NCBI GenBank assembly: GCA_029953675.1
Contig: JAMWBK010000008.1
Span: 1,459,001-1,523,000, forward strand
Length of the DNA stretch: 64,000 nucleotides
Reading direction: 5' to 3'
From: Rhodosorus marinus
Lineage: Eukaryota; Rhodophyta; Stylonematophyceae; Stylonematales; Stylonemataceae
The notes under the pieces are model-generated. The model was given only the letters and a program-made list of their open reading frames with translations. It was not told the origin of the DNA and ran no database searches. The position numbers and the translations under genes are program-made. How positions within the stretch are numbered: position 1 is the first letter of the stretch; each line of letters starts with the position of its first letter. Below are positions 23,680-40,235 of this stretch, piece after piece.

Positions 23680-24858
23680 TCAGTCCGCAACATCCTGCAG
23701 ACCCAAAGCCCTGAAGAACTGAACGAACTGTACACCGCCATAGAGGTTGTTCGCAAAGCGTATCGCGATAATCAACGCTTTCAGTGCAGCGTCTTGGTCC
23801 TTCAGCAGTCGAGCAAGGCCGAGTTCGATTCCTTCGACCAGCTGGAATCGCAAGTTGGATGAGGACGCCATGAAAAGCCCCCAGCCAAGACTGTTCGGAA
23901 TGACCTCCGGCATCCGTCTGAGGGGCTCGTAATCTGGTTGGAATACTTTCCTCCCCTCAAGCATTCCGAAGACTAGAACCGTTCCAACTATTCCGCACCC
24001 AAAGCCCATTGCCATATACTGAGCCGATACCCACACCACCGAAGCTACCCGCTGCATAAGCGAGTACGAACGTTGAGCGGTATTCGCCTCGAAAAAACTC
24101 GCGGGGAGAGAGTCCAGCAACTTCTTCCATGGCGGGACAGACAGCGACTGCAAGCTTGGAAACGGTACCCTCGCAGCAAGCAACCATACGAACGCGGCTT
24201 CGACTACCGTTCCAATCACCAAATCCGATACAACATACTCGATCTCATCCACGATGTCCTTCCCTCGCTCGATAAACTCCCCAGCCAGAGACGTTCCATT
24301 TCCAATCAGTTCCTGTGCTAGAAGCTTGAAGAAGAACTGCTCGTCGCAGAGAAATCGATCGCGAAAAGGCTTCACCGCCCTTATTAGGAAGCCGAATGTG
24401 CCCGTGTCGAACCTACAAAATGGTTACAAAGACAAACCGAGGAAGATCTTAGTACGCAAGTACGGAGAGAGCAATCTAAGAACAGCTTCAACATACCTAA
24501 GATATGCTTGAAGCTGAGCCGCAGTCATCAGACCCCCCTCTACCGCAAGGACCAGATCCGGGGGTAGTGACTGCACCCTTCGTCCCGCCTCCATCAAAAT
24601 TCCCTTCAACACCTCCGGGGACGCCGGTCCACCGTCTCCATCACCACTACCATCGCCACCACCACCGCCACCACCACCACCATCATTCACATTACCCAAA
24701 CTCCCCCCACTACTATCCGATACAGCCTCTACATTCTCGCTCCTCACCCGACAAATCCGCTGACCTCTACAAACTCTCACACCTCCCACCGCCCTCCTTC
24801 CAAATCCGCTCACTCCAACAAACCCCATCCCGTCCAATCCAGTGATGACCTTCTTCAT
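23680..24858 (-). CDS. RETICULATA-related (DUF3411) plastid membrane protein
   Basis: Exons 24858-24497 and 24412-23680 (intron 84 nt) give 364 aa. The N-terminal 80 residues are basic and Ser/Gly-rich, as in a plastid transit peptide, and include nine consecutive glycines. The DUF3411 region starts with LPPDLVLAVEGG and continues through the junction-spanning FDTGTFGFLIR, PFRDRFLCDEQF, VVSDLVIGTVVEAAFVWLLA, GFGCGIVGTV, NSLGWGLFMASSSNLRFQ and RFANNLYGGVQF. The Arabidopsis relatives RE and LCD1 are chloroplast-envelope proteins that affect leaf reticulation and metabolite supply. Biochemical function is not established. This gene is the main evidence for a plastid-bearing organism. Confidence 0.92.
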
Positions 24859-26000
24859 ACTTCCAACGATTCAATCCCAGTCCTACAGTCATCACTCAAA
24901 AATCCTTCCAAACTACTCATCCTCGTCAAACCCTCTTCAAAGCCACACCGTGCTGGCTCAATCCAGTTCTTGGCACCGATCCTTCTCCACGGCCGTTGAG
25001 TTTCAATTCACAAAAATCCTATCCACCCTAAGTCCGACGCCTCAAAAATACAAAATCTTCTGTAAAACTTTTATTTTAACAAACAATGGGAAGAAAGTGG
25101 AGCACATCCAAGGGGGTTGGTATGAATTCAGTTAGAATCCGGTGGCGGGTCGATAAGCTTGGTTGCGGTCCAGCAATGGTCTGATAGCGTAGATGACATC
25201 CTCTGTTGTCCGAGAAGAGCTTTGTGAGCTTTTGTTTTAGATGATATGTTTGTTCGAGATGCCTCACAAACCTCCTCTTACATATCTCTACTGTTTTGTT
25301 GGGGGGTTTCAGAAGATGGGGACAAAATGGATCGCGTTGCCGCGAGGGGTTTTTGCACGGTGGAGCTTTTTGTGTATTCTGGATGAGTCTCATAGGCTCA
25401 TACTTTCGCGCTGCGTGTTCTGCGGAATCAGTCGATCATGTAAAACAACAAGAAAGAACGAGTGACGTCCTTTAGAGGCTGCCCCAACCTGGCAGGACGC
25501 GGGTTGGAAAAAAAACAGTTTGTGAAGCATATTGGGCACCGTATTCCCTAGCCAGTCGAGCTTAAGCGAAATACTGCAATATCAAGCACATATCAAATCC
25601 AAACGCCAAACCTAGAAGAAACTCGAACGCACCCTCTTTGAGCCATAAGATCTGAGACCAACACGGCAAAGGGTAAGATGGGATTTGGGGACATCGAGAA
25701 TCATAGCACTCCTACACCTCTGGGATGGAGGGGAGAGCCGTCTCTTACCACTGTCGCTCCCTGTTTTGGACTCCGAACTCAATCCTAAAAACGGTTCTAG
25801 TACAATATTAGTTTAAGATAGTACTTGTACTAGCAATTGATCAATAACGGTTACGAGCGATAAGAACGAAGATCGCGCGACTGGATTACAGAAGGGGGGG
25901 GGGCGGGGGGCAGATCCGTGAGAGTACTTTCTGTGTGAGTTCTGCATTCTTTTGTACGGAAGGGGATATGTGATCTGCTGTTTTTCTTGTAGGAAAGACC
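24859..26000. other. Divergent intergenic region before the beta-galactosidase
   Basis: About 1.1 kb without a recognisable gene. A 10-G run and following G-rich tract at about 25896-25912 lie about 90 bp before the beta-galactosidase ATG. A pyrimidine-rich tract ending in ttgtag at 25992, 9 bp before the ATG, looks like a splice acceptor, so a 5'-leader intron is possible. Confidence 0.5.
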
Positions 26001-30426
<4,426 letters not shown>

Positions 30427-30519
30427 TTAAGTTGTTTTAGAACGAAACCTGTCTTCGCCGGTCTCCGCGCAGCTCTTCGAAACGGAGCGTCGCTCAGAGC
30501 ATCGGTTGGAGACATCTAA

Positions 30520-30813
30520 CTAGGCGAACCGTGTTTCGGCACCGAGCAACGAGTGACCAGGAAAGCCTAGGAATAGCTTCCTGACAGTGCCAGCGTGGAT
30601 GGCGCCGGCAACCGCCATGAAGAAAGCAACGTCGAATCCAATTGCTATTAGCTGTCGAGAAGCCAGTTTGACTGGACCTCAAATATTGAGAGCGAGAGAG
30701 GAATTAGAGCGTCTTACTGACGTGAGCATATTTTCATAAGGCGGATTCGAGAAGTGCAGGATAGAAAACGCCCCAGCTGCAATAGATAGCTGCTCAGGGG
30801 ACAAGACCCACAT
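30520..30813 (-). CDS. Small putative membrane protein (75 aa)
   Basis: Exons 30813-30718 and 30651-30520, joined by a 66-nt intron with GTAAGA...CGACAG, make a 75-aa product. It begins MWVLSPEQLSIAAG and contains a hydrophobic span LIAIGFDVAFFMAVAGAI (about residues 33-50). The upstream frame stays open (NGATLF), so a further 5' exon is possible. I do not recognise the family. The call rests on consistent splice phase and the hydrophobic helix. Confidence 0.4.
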
Positions 30814-32118
30814 GAACAGTGTGGCTCCATTCTTGTGCGTACTTTAATTATAGAGCTAGAGTGCTAAGCATGCATCAACTGGTTGGACGATGGCTCTTCA
30901 CAACTTGACCTTACATCACTCTCCGTCCGAGTACTAGAAGAAAAAAAGCTCCCGGACTACGGCCAACGCTAAAAAGCCTACAGATCCAACTGGCTATGAT
31001 TCTCAACACGAGGACAGGAAGAATTACGTATAGGCTCGTATCCTACGCATTCACACGAAAGGATCCAGCCGAACGAATACAACTGCCACACTCACGCAAG
31101 CCCGGTAAGCAAGGCCAAGGTGTGGAAGTGAACTTGTTCCCCACCCGAAAACACCCTAAACAGTCTCCTAGGACACGTGTACAGAAATAATTTGTTTCTC
31201 AAGAACCGCCCGTTCGGTTGGGAGCAAATCGTTCACCATACAATTGGACAAATATCCACCTGACAACACAAAAACTCAAAAATAAAATCACACGATATCA
31301 CATTCTCCATACTTCATTGGATTAAATCTCAAAAATCAACACGCGGCAAAAACTAATTCCTCCATCGAATGACTTATCCCCAATTATATTCTAAACAATT
31401 AATCGGCTACCAAACAAAAAAAAAATTCCTAAACATCGACCCACCCCTGAGAAAAAAATATCCACTCCTATGATCGTCATCACCCATTTATACAATAATA
31501 CATTCATAAATTACTTAATACGATCTAATTAATAGGACAACTATATCACATAACGGCATTTTAAGCAATATATAAAGAAGGGTAATAATTATCTAATGAT
31601 TTAGTTTTAATTTTGGACTCCTGAACATTGACCCACCCCTATGAAAAAGTATCCTCTCCTATAATCGTCACCACCCTTTTATACAATAATACATTCATAA
31701 ATTACTTAATACGATCTAATTAATAGGACAACTATATCACATAACGGCATTTTAAGCAATATATAAAGAAGGGTAATAATTATCTAATGATTTAGTTTTA
31801 ATTTTGGAAACTTTTTCAACGGAAAAATTGACATTTTTCCGGTCGGCCGTGGATGACGTTGAGATACTTGTAAACCAGGATTTGGGAGAATGGGATGAAG
31901 GCGATTTAGTATTTTGGGGGGATTGGGGTGGAGAGGAGGAAGGGGGGTTGGGGAGGAAGGGAGGAGGAGGGAGTGAATTGTAGTGTTTGTTTGTTGTAGG
32001 TAATTGAAGTGTTTAGAATAAGGACTGAAGGATTGTTAAACCGAAGAGGTTTTAATTTATGAATTGAAGGAGTTTTGTTTTTTTTTGGGGTGGGGGAGGG
32101 GGCGGTTTGCGGGGACGG
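30814..32118. other. AT-rich intergenic DNA before SHMT
   Basis: AT-rich from about 31.2 to 31.85 kb, containing the 191-bp tandem duplication listed separately. From about 31915 to 32103 the + strand is G-rich (including a 7-G run), ending just before the SHMT ATG. No gene is seen. Confidence 0.6.
31428..31808. repeat. 191-bp tandem duplication with unequal divergence
   Basis: Copy 1 spans about 31428-31617 and copy 2 about 31619-31808. The 3' 130 bp (31488-31617 and 31679-31808) are identical as far as I can read. The 5' 60 bp differ at roughly ten positions. The uneven divergence suggests recent homogenisation of one part. Confidence 0.9.
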
Positions 32119-33857
32119 ATGGAGGGTTGTTTTGTTTTGAGTGGGGCGAAGATCCGGTCGTTGAAGGGTGGAAAGAGGTCGGTACATTCATCTAAGCGAT
32201 CTGGGTGTCGTGTTATGAGGATGGTTGTTGAGGAGAGAGCATCGATTGCTAGCGGGAATGTACCGCTTGAGGAGGCAGACCCTGAGGTTTACGAGCTTGT
32301 GCAGGAGGAGAAGCGTCGTCAGTGGAGAGGTTTGGAGCTGATCGCGTCGGAGAATTTTACGTCAAGAGCGGTCCTAGATACGCTCGGATCGGTGTTCACG
32401 AACAAGTACTCTGAGGGGTATCCGGGCGCACGCTATTACGGTGGAAACGAGGTGGTTGACAAGGTTGAACGGCTGTGTCAACAGAGGGCGCTTGAGGCGT
32501 TTGATTTGGACCCGAACGAGTGGGGAGTAAACGTTCAGCCCTACTCGGGATCGCCGGCGAATTTCGCAGCGTATACGGCGCTTCTCAACCCCCACGACAG
32601 AATCATGGGACTGGATCTTCCCTCAGGCGGCCATCTTACGCATGGATTTTATACTCCAAAGAAGCGAGTGTCTGCGACTTCCATCTACTTTGAGTCGCTG
32701 CCGTACAGAGTGGACAACGAAACGGGGCTAATTGATTATGACAGGCTCGAGGAACAGGCGAAGCTGTTCCTCCCCAAGCTGATCATTGCTGGCGGGAGCG
32801 CTTACCCGAGAGAGTGGGAGTACGCCAGGTATCGTGATATCTGCGACTCAATTGGCGCGTACCTGCTTGTGGACATGGCACATATATCCGGACTGGTGGC
32901 GGCAAAAGAATGCCGCTCTCCGTTCGAGTACGCGGATGTCGTGACGTCGACAACGCACAAGTCACTCCGGGGACCACGATCCGGTTTGATCTTCTTCAGG
33001 AAGAAACCAATCTGCCCAGCTGGTAGGCTTGACATGACAAAAGAAATGTTTCTTGTAGGGGACCTCTCTGATGCCCCTTCCTCCGCTGAAGTAGACCCCG
33101 TTTTGATTCGTAAATTTCGCTTTTGGTCACTCTAGGCGCAGAAATCGATATTGAGTCCGCGATCAACCAGGCTGTATTCCCGTCACTTCAGGGAGGCCCA
33201 CATAATCACCAGATAGCTGCGCTTACGGTTCAGCTCAAGGAAGTTGCGACTCCCGAATTTAAGACTTATATCCAGCAGGTGAAGAAGAACGCGGTTGCGC
33301 TCGCGGATCAGCTGCAAAAGAACGGCCTCAAGCTCGTCACTGACGGCACTGAAAACCACCTGGTCATGGTGGACCTGAGAACCAAGGGCTTCACCGGAGG
33401 CAAAGCTCAGAGCTTATGTGACGAAATCTCGATTACGCTCAACAAGAACGCTGTTCATGGGGACAAATCCGCAATGAATCCCGGTAAGTTAGGCTTCAAT
33501 GGCATACGAGCAGGCACGTGGCCATGCTCGGTTGCAGGGCTAAAGCTCCGAACCCCTGCTGGCCTAGTGTACACAATCTGATCGCGTTTTACCATGTCCG
33601 CAGGTGGCGTTCGAATCGGATCTCCCGCACTGACTTCGAGAGGTTTCAAGGAGGACGATTTCCGGCAGGTTGCCGATTTCATCTCCCGAGGTGTGGACAT
33701 CGGCCTGCGGATTCAAGAGGTCTCTGGGAAGAAACTCAAGGACTTTGAAAGTGCAATGGTGGGCAATGAGGAGCTCGCCGCTCTGCGGGAAGAGGTGGAA
33801 GCATTTGCGAGCGGCTTCGACATGCCGGGTTTTGACGTGGCAGAGATGAAAAAGTAG
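32119..33857 (+). CDS. SHMT: Serine hydroxymethyltransferase
   Basis: Exons 32119-33022, 33136-33483 and 33604-33857 (introns 113 and 120 nt) give 501 aa. Motifs in order: [67 protein letters not shown], the PLP-lysine site [15 protein letters not shown] (K281), [15 protein letters not shown], and [14 protein letters not shown]. It interconverts serine plus THF and glycine plus methylene-THF. About 35 basic residues precede a second Met pair ([10 protein letters not shown]), so a mitochondrial or plastid presequence is likely if translation starts at 32119. A cytosolic form could start at about residue 37. Confidence 0.96.
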
Positions 33858-34310
33858 ATTGACTAACGTACGAGCCTCTGATAGAGCTTTGCCATATATG
33901 CCTATAGGAAGGCATCATAAACATGTGATCTTGTAAAGAACGATTCCCTTAGACAGCTACTGCCTTGCTGTTGACGACCTGTTCGCGGCCAGCGACGTGA
34001 GCTGCAGGGAAAATGGCTAATCGACATTTGGAGGGTTTGCAAATGTTAACCACATCTTTCGAGCGCAGGAAAAGAGTGGAAACGTGAGGATAATCTTCGC
34101 GCTTTTGCACTTCTTCTTCCTTTCTCGCTCTCTTTTATATCGCCTATGAACACAATGGTGAAACAGGAACCGTCCACCGCGGATGGGCGTTCTCGATTCC
34201 TATACAAAAAAAATTATTAACAAAGGAAAATACCCAAAAAAACAACAAACCAAATCTAGAAAGAACAGAGCAAACAAATCGCCGTTTGGACAATGCTCTT
34301 GACCGCGAGC
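33858..34310. other. Convergent intergenic region, nothing recognised
   Basis: About 450 bp between SHMT and the cyclin 3' ends, with A-rich stretches near 34200-34270. No gene or structured element stands out. Confidence 0.6.
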
Positions 34311-34973
34311 CTAGCTGACAACGACTTGGAACTTTTCGGCGTGTTCGAGCACGGACTGGGATGGTTCGGCATCGAGGCTCCTCGGTCTGACTTTTTCTTC
34401 CATTTTTCTCGGAACTCTTCTCGCGGATGGCTTGCAGTAGAGGAAATCTTGCTCCGTAGGTGCTGCGAGCGCTCTGGCTTTTCCAATCAGGACTGTTTCA
34501 GCCTCGATCATCTCACCGATGTCCACGCAGACGTCGAACTGGAGCCGTAGGAGGAGGTCGGTCTCGAGTCTATTCAGCTCACCGAGAGGTAGACCCCCGA
34601 TCCTTGCAAAGTAGGCATTGTCGTAGTGGATATCCTCATTCATTTTCACCGCAAGCATGACGGTCGCCAGCACAATCCGATGCACGTTTTGAGAGCTGGG
34701 AACCATACACTTGTACGACCGTGCCAACCTCAAAATGTACGCGAACGCGACTGAAAAACACGCCGGGGAACAGCTCGAGTACTTCACCACCCTACTCACA
34801 TAGTTGCGCAGACTTATCGGCGGAGCACGCTTTGCATGAAACAAAGACTCAGCCTCCCATCTGTCCGAACAACGGTCAGACTGTTGCACCCACGCACAAA
34901 GACCAGCCGTCAACACCATCTCAAAGGCGTCCGAAGTGTGCAAGTACCCACTACTCCAATTCAACACATCCAT
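34311..34973 (-). CDS. Pho80-type (P/U-type) cyclin
   Basis: Single exon of 220 aa, ATG at 34973, TAG at 34311. The cyclin box covers about residues 55-155: ISLRNYVSRVVKYSSCSPACFSVAFAYI, VHRIVLATVMLAVKMNEDIHYDNAYFARIGGL, and ELNRLETDLLLRLQFDV. The order LATVMLAVK...NAYFARIGGL...LE.D.L..L.F is diagnostic of Pho80-like cyclins, which pair with PHO85/CDKA-type kinases in phosphate signalling or growth control. The C-terminal tail is basic. On the coding strand the DNA upstream is G-rich; it appears here as a C-rich region at about 35020-35275. Confidence 0.92.
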   Translation of the reverse strand: MDVLNWSSGYLHTSDAFEMVLTAGLCAWVQQSDRCSDRWEAESLFHAKRAPPISLRNYVSRVVKYSSCSPACFSVAFAYILRLARSYKCMVPSSQNVHRIVLATVMLAVKMNEDIHYDNAYFARIGGLPLGELNRLETDLLLRLQFDVCVDIGEMIEAETVLIGKARALAAPTEQDFLYCKPSARRVPRKMEEKVRPRSLDAEPSQSVLEHAEKFQVVVS

Positions 34974-37445
34974 TCCTACAACCGTCTCTCAAAAACTTTC
35001 TATCAAACAAATACCTCTTCTCATCCTATTCACCCCCTCTCCCATGTTCACTCCACCACAAACCACCCAAGTCCCTTATCCCACTTCCAACCACCCCACC
35101 CCTTTCCCTCTTCTCAACCTCAAATACCGTACCCCCTCTCCCTCTTCTCAACCTCCAATACCCCACCCCAGACACCTACCCTCTTCTCTCCAACCTTCCA
35201 TCGAACTCACCCGCTCCCTCTCCCGCATCGAACTCATTCACTTACCCCTCCCACCACCACCACCACCACCCCCCAAAAAAAAAAAAAACTCTACTAAAAA
35301 AATTTTACCATTCCCTACCAAAACCCGTCTCAACACAGTTTAGCCAAATTCTCCTGATTAATTTTGCGAACAAAAAATCCTACCAAACAATTCCAAAAGC
35401 AAAGACAAACAAAAAAATCCAACCCATTCCTCCCCTCCTTCCCCCTCCCTCAGTTTTTCCTGTTCCTTCCCTAACCCCTTAGTCTTTTCAAAACAAATTT
35501 GTCCAAAAACAACAAATATCTTTGTAATGCTTCGAATATTCTATAATCAAACGAAATTAGATTCATCCAAATTCTTTTCAACACCCCTTCCAAAAACACT
35601 AGAAAAATAGTGGTAGGTATTATATTATTTAAAAAACGAATACATGTAAATTTAAATATATAATATTTTTGTTATATGACGGGCATGGAAATAATTTAGC
35701 CGTTTTGGAGAGGATAGTTTGGATTGCCATAAAATGTCTGATAAGATCTGTCCGATAAAAGTGGCTTGTACCACATATTATTGAATTAAAGAATATATTG
35801 TAATGTGTATGAGTGAAAATCGTTTAGTATCCTGTCTGATATATAAGACAGGTTTTCTGAGCGAGTTTCATCCATATACGCAAAAAAGCTTCGCTTATTC
35901 TATAATTTATGTACTAAGAAATAAAATCGTACGAAACTGGACAACCCTACTAAAAAGTCTTTATTTTAGAAAGTTTTTCTCTAAATACTTTTTTTTTTGT
36001 AAACTGGACGACTTAACGGTTTTCCGGTCCGGGTGGTCCAACGGTGCGCGAAACGAAAAACGAAAGTTTTAACAGTTTGTTTTTCGTTAGCATTACTGTT
36101 TCGATTTAAATTTTGTATTTTTTTGTCAATATTCTGAAGGACTTTTTTGTTTAGATGAAAAATAACGAATAGAAGAGGAAATGATTGGATAGGTTGGTCG
36201 TGCCCCTGGGAATGTGTTTTGGAATGCAAAAAATGAAGGCGCAGTGAAAAGCAGATAGTAAAGTTTGGGGGGTATTTTAAAGAGGGTAAGCGGAATAATG
36301 TACGTTTTTGAAGGACGTTTGGAATTGGAATCATTTCCAAGGGAGGTGACGAATTCATTCATTGGATGTTTGGTTTTGCAAGAGAGGAGAGGGGGGAGTA
36401 GATTATTTTTGGAGGCCGCTTTCCCAATAAGGACGTTAGTTATTATTTTCATTTTTGCATATTTGTGGGTAGAAGTCAATTAAACAGGAGTTTAGGGAGG
36501 GTGAGATTTGGAGATACTTCTCGACATTGGATAAGCCACTGCGGCTTTTCACACCCAATTAAAAATTATTATTACAGAATTTTTGATATCCTACTGCAAT
36601 GTGTGCTGTCCAAGTACTATATGGACTTGAACGACTTTGCGCTTCACCCACGGGGGTATAGGATTGCATTAAAATTCGTAGTCGGGGAAAATCACTACAA
36701 AAGCATCTATTTTGAGGAATTGCAATCCCAGGAATTTGGGGGGGGGGTTTCAGATAGTCACGTGGAGCCGGTGACTACACTATTCTAGGATAGCTGATTC
36801 CTTAACATGTCCAATTCATAGGTCGTGCTTTCATACTACGATCGAATCTGTATTTATCTAACTTTGTAGAGTATTTTTAAGATCCAGCTGTTGGCGAGAA
36901 TTCCAGTATTGAGAACTATCCCCCTGTTTTTGGCGAACTTATAACATTGACTCACGGGCTTCTCACTAGCTAGCCCCCTCTTTTCGGAACTCGGCACCTA
37001 CTGACACTACTGATTTTTACTGTCTCTATCGTGAGCGATCAAGAAGAAGCATCAATATTTCACAAATATTGTGTGGATCATACTGTATACTATTAAGATA
37101 TTCGTGATACTATCCACAACACATGTGCGGACCACCCGATTGTCGGTATTTTCACCCGCTGGTTCGGGCAATGTTCTTATTATAGACCGACTGTTCCCCA
37201 TCCGTACCCAGAAATAGCCTGGCTCACGGACAATTTGGCACGACAAAAGAAGGGAGAAACTTTTGTCGTCAACCGGTTGTGCAGAAAAGAGAATTCAAAT
37301 ATCGTATATCCATTAAATACCCTAAAATTTATAAATTTTAACCTCTATCTTGCAATTTACTTTTACGCATAGCGCTATTACGGTATAGGTGTTTTTTTCT
37401 CTACTGCCTCACCCTCTTCTGGAACCATAAATTGTCTTTTTTTTT
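34974..37445. other. Long gene-poor region, C-rich then AT-rich
   Basis: 35.0-35.5 kb is C-rich with CCA repeats and poly-A. 35.5-36.2 kb is strongly AT-rich. 36.2-37.4 kb has short ORFs (36265-36483 +, 36465-36788 +) without family features or splice partners. I cannot support a gene here. Confidence 0.5.
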
Positions 37446-37970
37446 TTAAAACCGGGGTTTGTTAATCAACGATCGGGCACTGGCGCTTTTGGGTAGCCCT
37501 TGTATTTCATTCCATAATCGCATCTGCCTCCATACCTGTAAGCAAGCGCCGAGTACGTAGTGACGAGTTCTGTTGGCACGCCTTGATAGGGATCGTAGGT
37601 TTTTGGAACCCTTCTCGGCCTCGATTGTAATCGCCTGTGTCTCGGAAAAATGGGAGTGAAGTCCATGTTCTGCTTTTGATTCTTGCCGGGGGAGGTGCTG
37701 GATATCTTGGCAATCTGAATCGACGGATTCATTTCCCCCTGTGGTGTTCATGATGTGCCAGGTTGCACTTGGATACATACCTAGGGTTTTCGCAGAACGG
37801 AGACCGACTTTTAGGGAGGAGACCCTTCCGCGACCTTTTGTTGCGTTTAGTCTTTGTACAAGCTGGGTATCCGTGCCCACTAGTTCGTTTGGCATCCAAG
37901 GGGGCTTAAGTGGGACACTGTTCCCTGAGCCGTATGCTGCGCAGTCAAGAAAGATTGTCTCTACTTCCAA
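37446..37970 (-). CDS. Possible coding exon(s), unrecognised
   Basis: The frame is open from beyond 38020 to 37446 without a clear starting Met. The 5' part (SSLAERLEVETIFLDCAAYG) looks protein-like. A second frame (37732-37466) also reads plausibly near its end (TYSALAYRYGGRCDYGMKY). A GTATGT donor and CACAG acceptor enclose only 42 nt and do not connect the two frames, so the structure is unresolved. It may be a real gene with an unrecognised intron or a decayed one. Confidence 0.25.
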   Translation of the reverse strand: MEVETIFLDCAAYGSGNSVPLKPPWMPNELVGTDTQLVQRLNATKGRGRVSSLKVGLRSAKTLGMYPSATWHIMNTTGGNESVDSDCQDIQHLPRQESKAEHGLHSHFSETQAITIEAEKGSKNLRSLSRRANRTRHYVLGACLQVWRQMRLWNEIQGLPKSASARSLINKPRF

Positions 37971-38041
37971 GCGTTCTGCAAGACTAGATACCTCCTCTGT
38001 TAGAAACGTCAGATTCGTTTGTGAGAATATCAGAGGGCAAG

Positions 38042-40235
38042 CCTAATCGGAGTGCAGTACGTTTCTAGCATAGACAGGGTAGCAAATGGTATCGAGAGAA
38101 GAACTGTCATGGGGAAAAAAAGTTTCCCAGGTATCTTTTAGCGGCGAAAGCGTAGCTCAATGATGTTACCGCGTGGTACCGCGTGGTAACTCGAAAGCAA
38201 AGGGCTAGGGTCGATGTCTATTTTTTCAGTTCAGTGAATAGGCGGAACCCCACTCGAGGCTTGTTCCGCACGTGAACCGCCGCGTAGGGGTCTCGTTCTA
38301 CTGTACTCAAGGAAATTAGGGGTGATCAGCACGATCCTTCTCGATTGCTATTTGGACAAGTCTGCCCATAGGGAAGTAGGCCCTGGAGATCCTGCAGGCA
38401 GCGGCGATTCATTGTGGCAATAAAAGCAGAAGCGAAGTCGCCTACAACATGTAACCACTGCAAGAAAAAAAGGATGAAATGAATGGTATATATTGTATAC
38501 GACTACCTTGGCCTACGCGCTTATTGATTAACATCACTCAAGACGATCTTTACGGTACGCGAGTACAGCCCAGTCTGGGTGTGCCCGCTTTTCGTTGCTG
38601 CTAGAAGGTGCTGCGGGTGCTTGGTTGCGTGAGTGTTGCCGTGACCGCCCTTGTGCTCTTTCCAGACTGCGTGCTTCTTTGAGTCTGACTCTCTGGCGCT
38701 GTAATGCTGCCTGAGCTCTGGAGGTGCGCTCTGTGGGCTTTCCTAGCGTACCACATTCCGTGACCTTAGCCTCCGATTCAACAGATCTGTCAGTTCTTAT
38801 CCCCGTTTCATGAAACCATGCTGATGGAGTAGGTCTCGGCGATCTCACTATCAGGGTGCAAACCCTAGCCTGCTTCAGCCGTTGGCTGGCGGTAGGGCGC
38901 TCGTACACAATTGGACTAGTTCGAGCTATATTGACAAACTAAACGACGCATGTACGTCGATCAACCTGCGGACGACCGAGGCGTTCGACCGCTGATGCAC
39001 TCTACGCACCAGCTCCGCGAACAACTGATCGAAGCCAGCCCAATCAAAAAGCAGCCGTGCACGAAGGAGACTGGCACCTGTCCACCACATCACGGAATGC
39101 AATTCCCTTGGCAGCCCACAGGAAGACGTGAATCCGGATGCCCGTCATCAGGGTCTCCCATTACGCTCCTCAGCGCAGGTAGGCTCTGAATAAACTCATC
39201 GGATAACTGACTACCCGTCATGCCCAGCTCCTATCCAAGCGCTTCCACCTACAGGCGTTCGAAGAATTGGTGGCCAACCCGCTAATCAGTGAGACGTTAC
39301 GATTGTGTCTTCCCTCCTTAACCGGATCTAGCTCGGGGAGTTCCTGACGAGACACCCGCGAGTGTGATCACCGACCAACTCAACCTCAGCCCTCGCCAGT
39401 TGCTGGGACTCCCCTTTGTGGGGTACGGATCCTTCGTACATGTACTATTTTACTCGACCTCAAGGTACCCAACGCCACCACCACTTGCACCAGTTCTTCA
39501 GGACGCTGGACTCCGAGACATCTCCTGCTCCGCGATACTCTGGCCACGCAGGTTCAGATAAATGGTGACTGAAAATGATCATAAACCCACTGCCTACTAC
39601 CTAGGCAGCCACCCTCCTTCCTGACGTTCTATCTCGACAGCCCTGGACTGGGAAAGAAACAGAACTGATGTGGAGGCTTGGCCATTATTGCAAAAGATGT
39701 ACTTCTCTAGAGCGTCCTGGGAGACCGGGTACGCGGCTCACAAGGCCGAAAAAAGAAAGTCAACTAGTCAATCAGCTCCTGAGAGGTGTCAAGTTGTACC
39801 TACAGAACCCTTCAACGCAAGCAAAGCGAGGTACGGGCGACGTTGAATCAGAACAAGTCGAACGGAAATACACTCCTTGTCGCACAGGCTCGTTAAACAG
39901 ATGAACAGAACTTTGCATTAGTACCAAGGATAGCACGTAGCCACCTAACCCACCAGGGTTTCCTCAACGCGCGTCGATAGATTCCTTATCTCCACAAAGG
40001 AGTCCTTTAGTAAAGCGTTTTTATGGCTACGATCTCAGCGACCTGTAGGGATCGTGCCTGCTGGTTGGAGAAGTCGATTGATCACCGCGGTGAGTAATTG
40101 AAGAGGGTGGATTGATCCCCGCGTTGAAGTATTGGAGAGGTGGATTGATCACCACATTGGCGTGATTTAAAGCAGACGAGGACGGTCATTGATCTTGAGG
40201 AAATTGTTGGTAGTTGTGGTTGTTTGCTGGGGCTT
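38042..40235. other. Gene-poor stretch with possible decayed exons
   Basis: A minus frame at 38534-38908 is basic and Ala/Arg/Gln-rich but has no start Met. Plus frames at 38950-39189 (ending at a CAG|GTAGGC donor) and 39364-39561 look partly protein-like (DQLNLSPRQLLGLPF), but could not be joined. I suspect remnants of a gene or element and cannot name it. Confidence 0.35.
40076..40160. repeat. Three short direct repeats upstream of the 71-aa gene
   Basis: The block gattgatc(a/c)cc recurs at 40076, 40110 and 40143, spaced 34 and 33 bp, each followed by related GT/GA-rich sequence. The last copy is about 90 bp before the ATG at 40236. The regular spacing suggests promoter sites, but a small local duplication is equally possible. 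Confidence 0.7.

Noticed and set aside
24504..24845. Plus ORF rich in His/Pro
   Set aside because: It is the antisense shadow of the poly-glycine transit region of the RETICULATA-like gene.
25896..25912. Poly-G run as a telomeric or rDNA feature
   Set aside because: It is a single short run and matches the general upstream G-rich pattern.
34721..35482. Plus ORF of 253 codons rich in Pro/Ser/Thr
   Set aside because: It runs antisense through the cyclin and then translates C-rich low-complexity DNA.
37739..37780. A 42-nt intron candidate (GTATGT...CACAG)
   Set aside because: It does not join the two plausible frames and is well below the usual intron size.
38900..39640. Possible retrotransposon remnant
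   Set aside because: Frames look partly coding, but no reverse transcriptase, protease or long terminal repeat could be identified.
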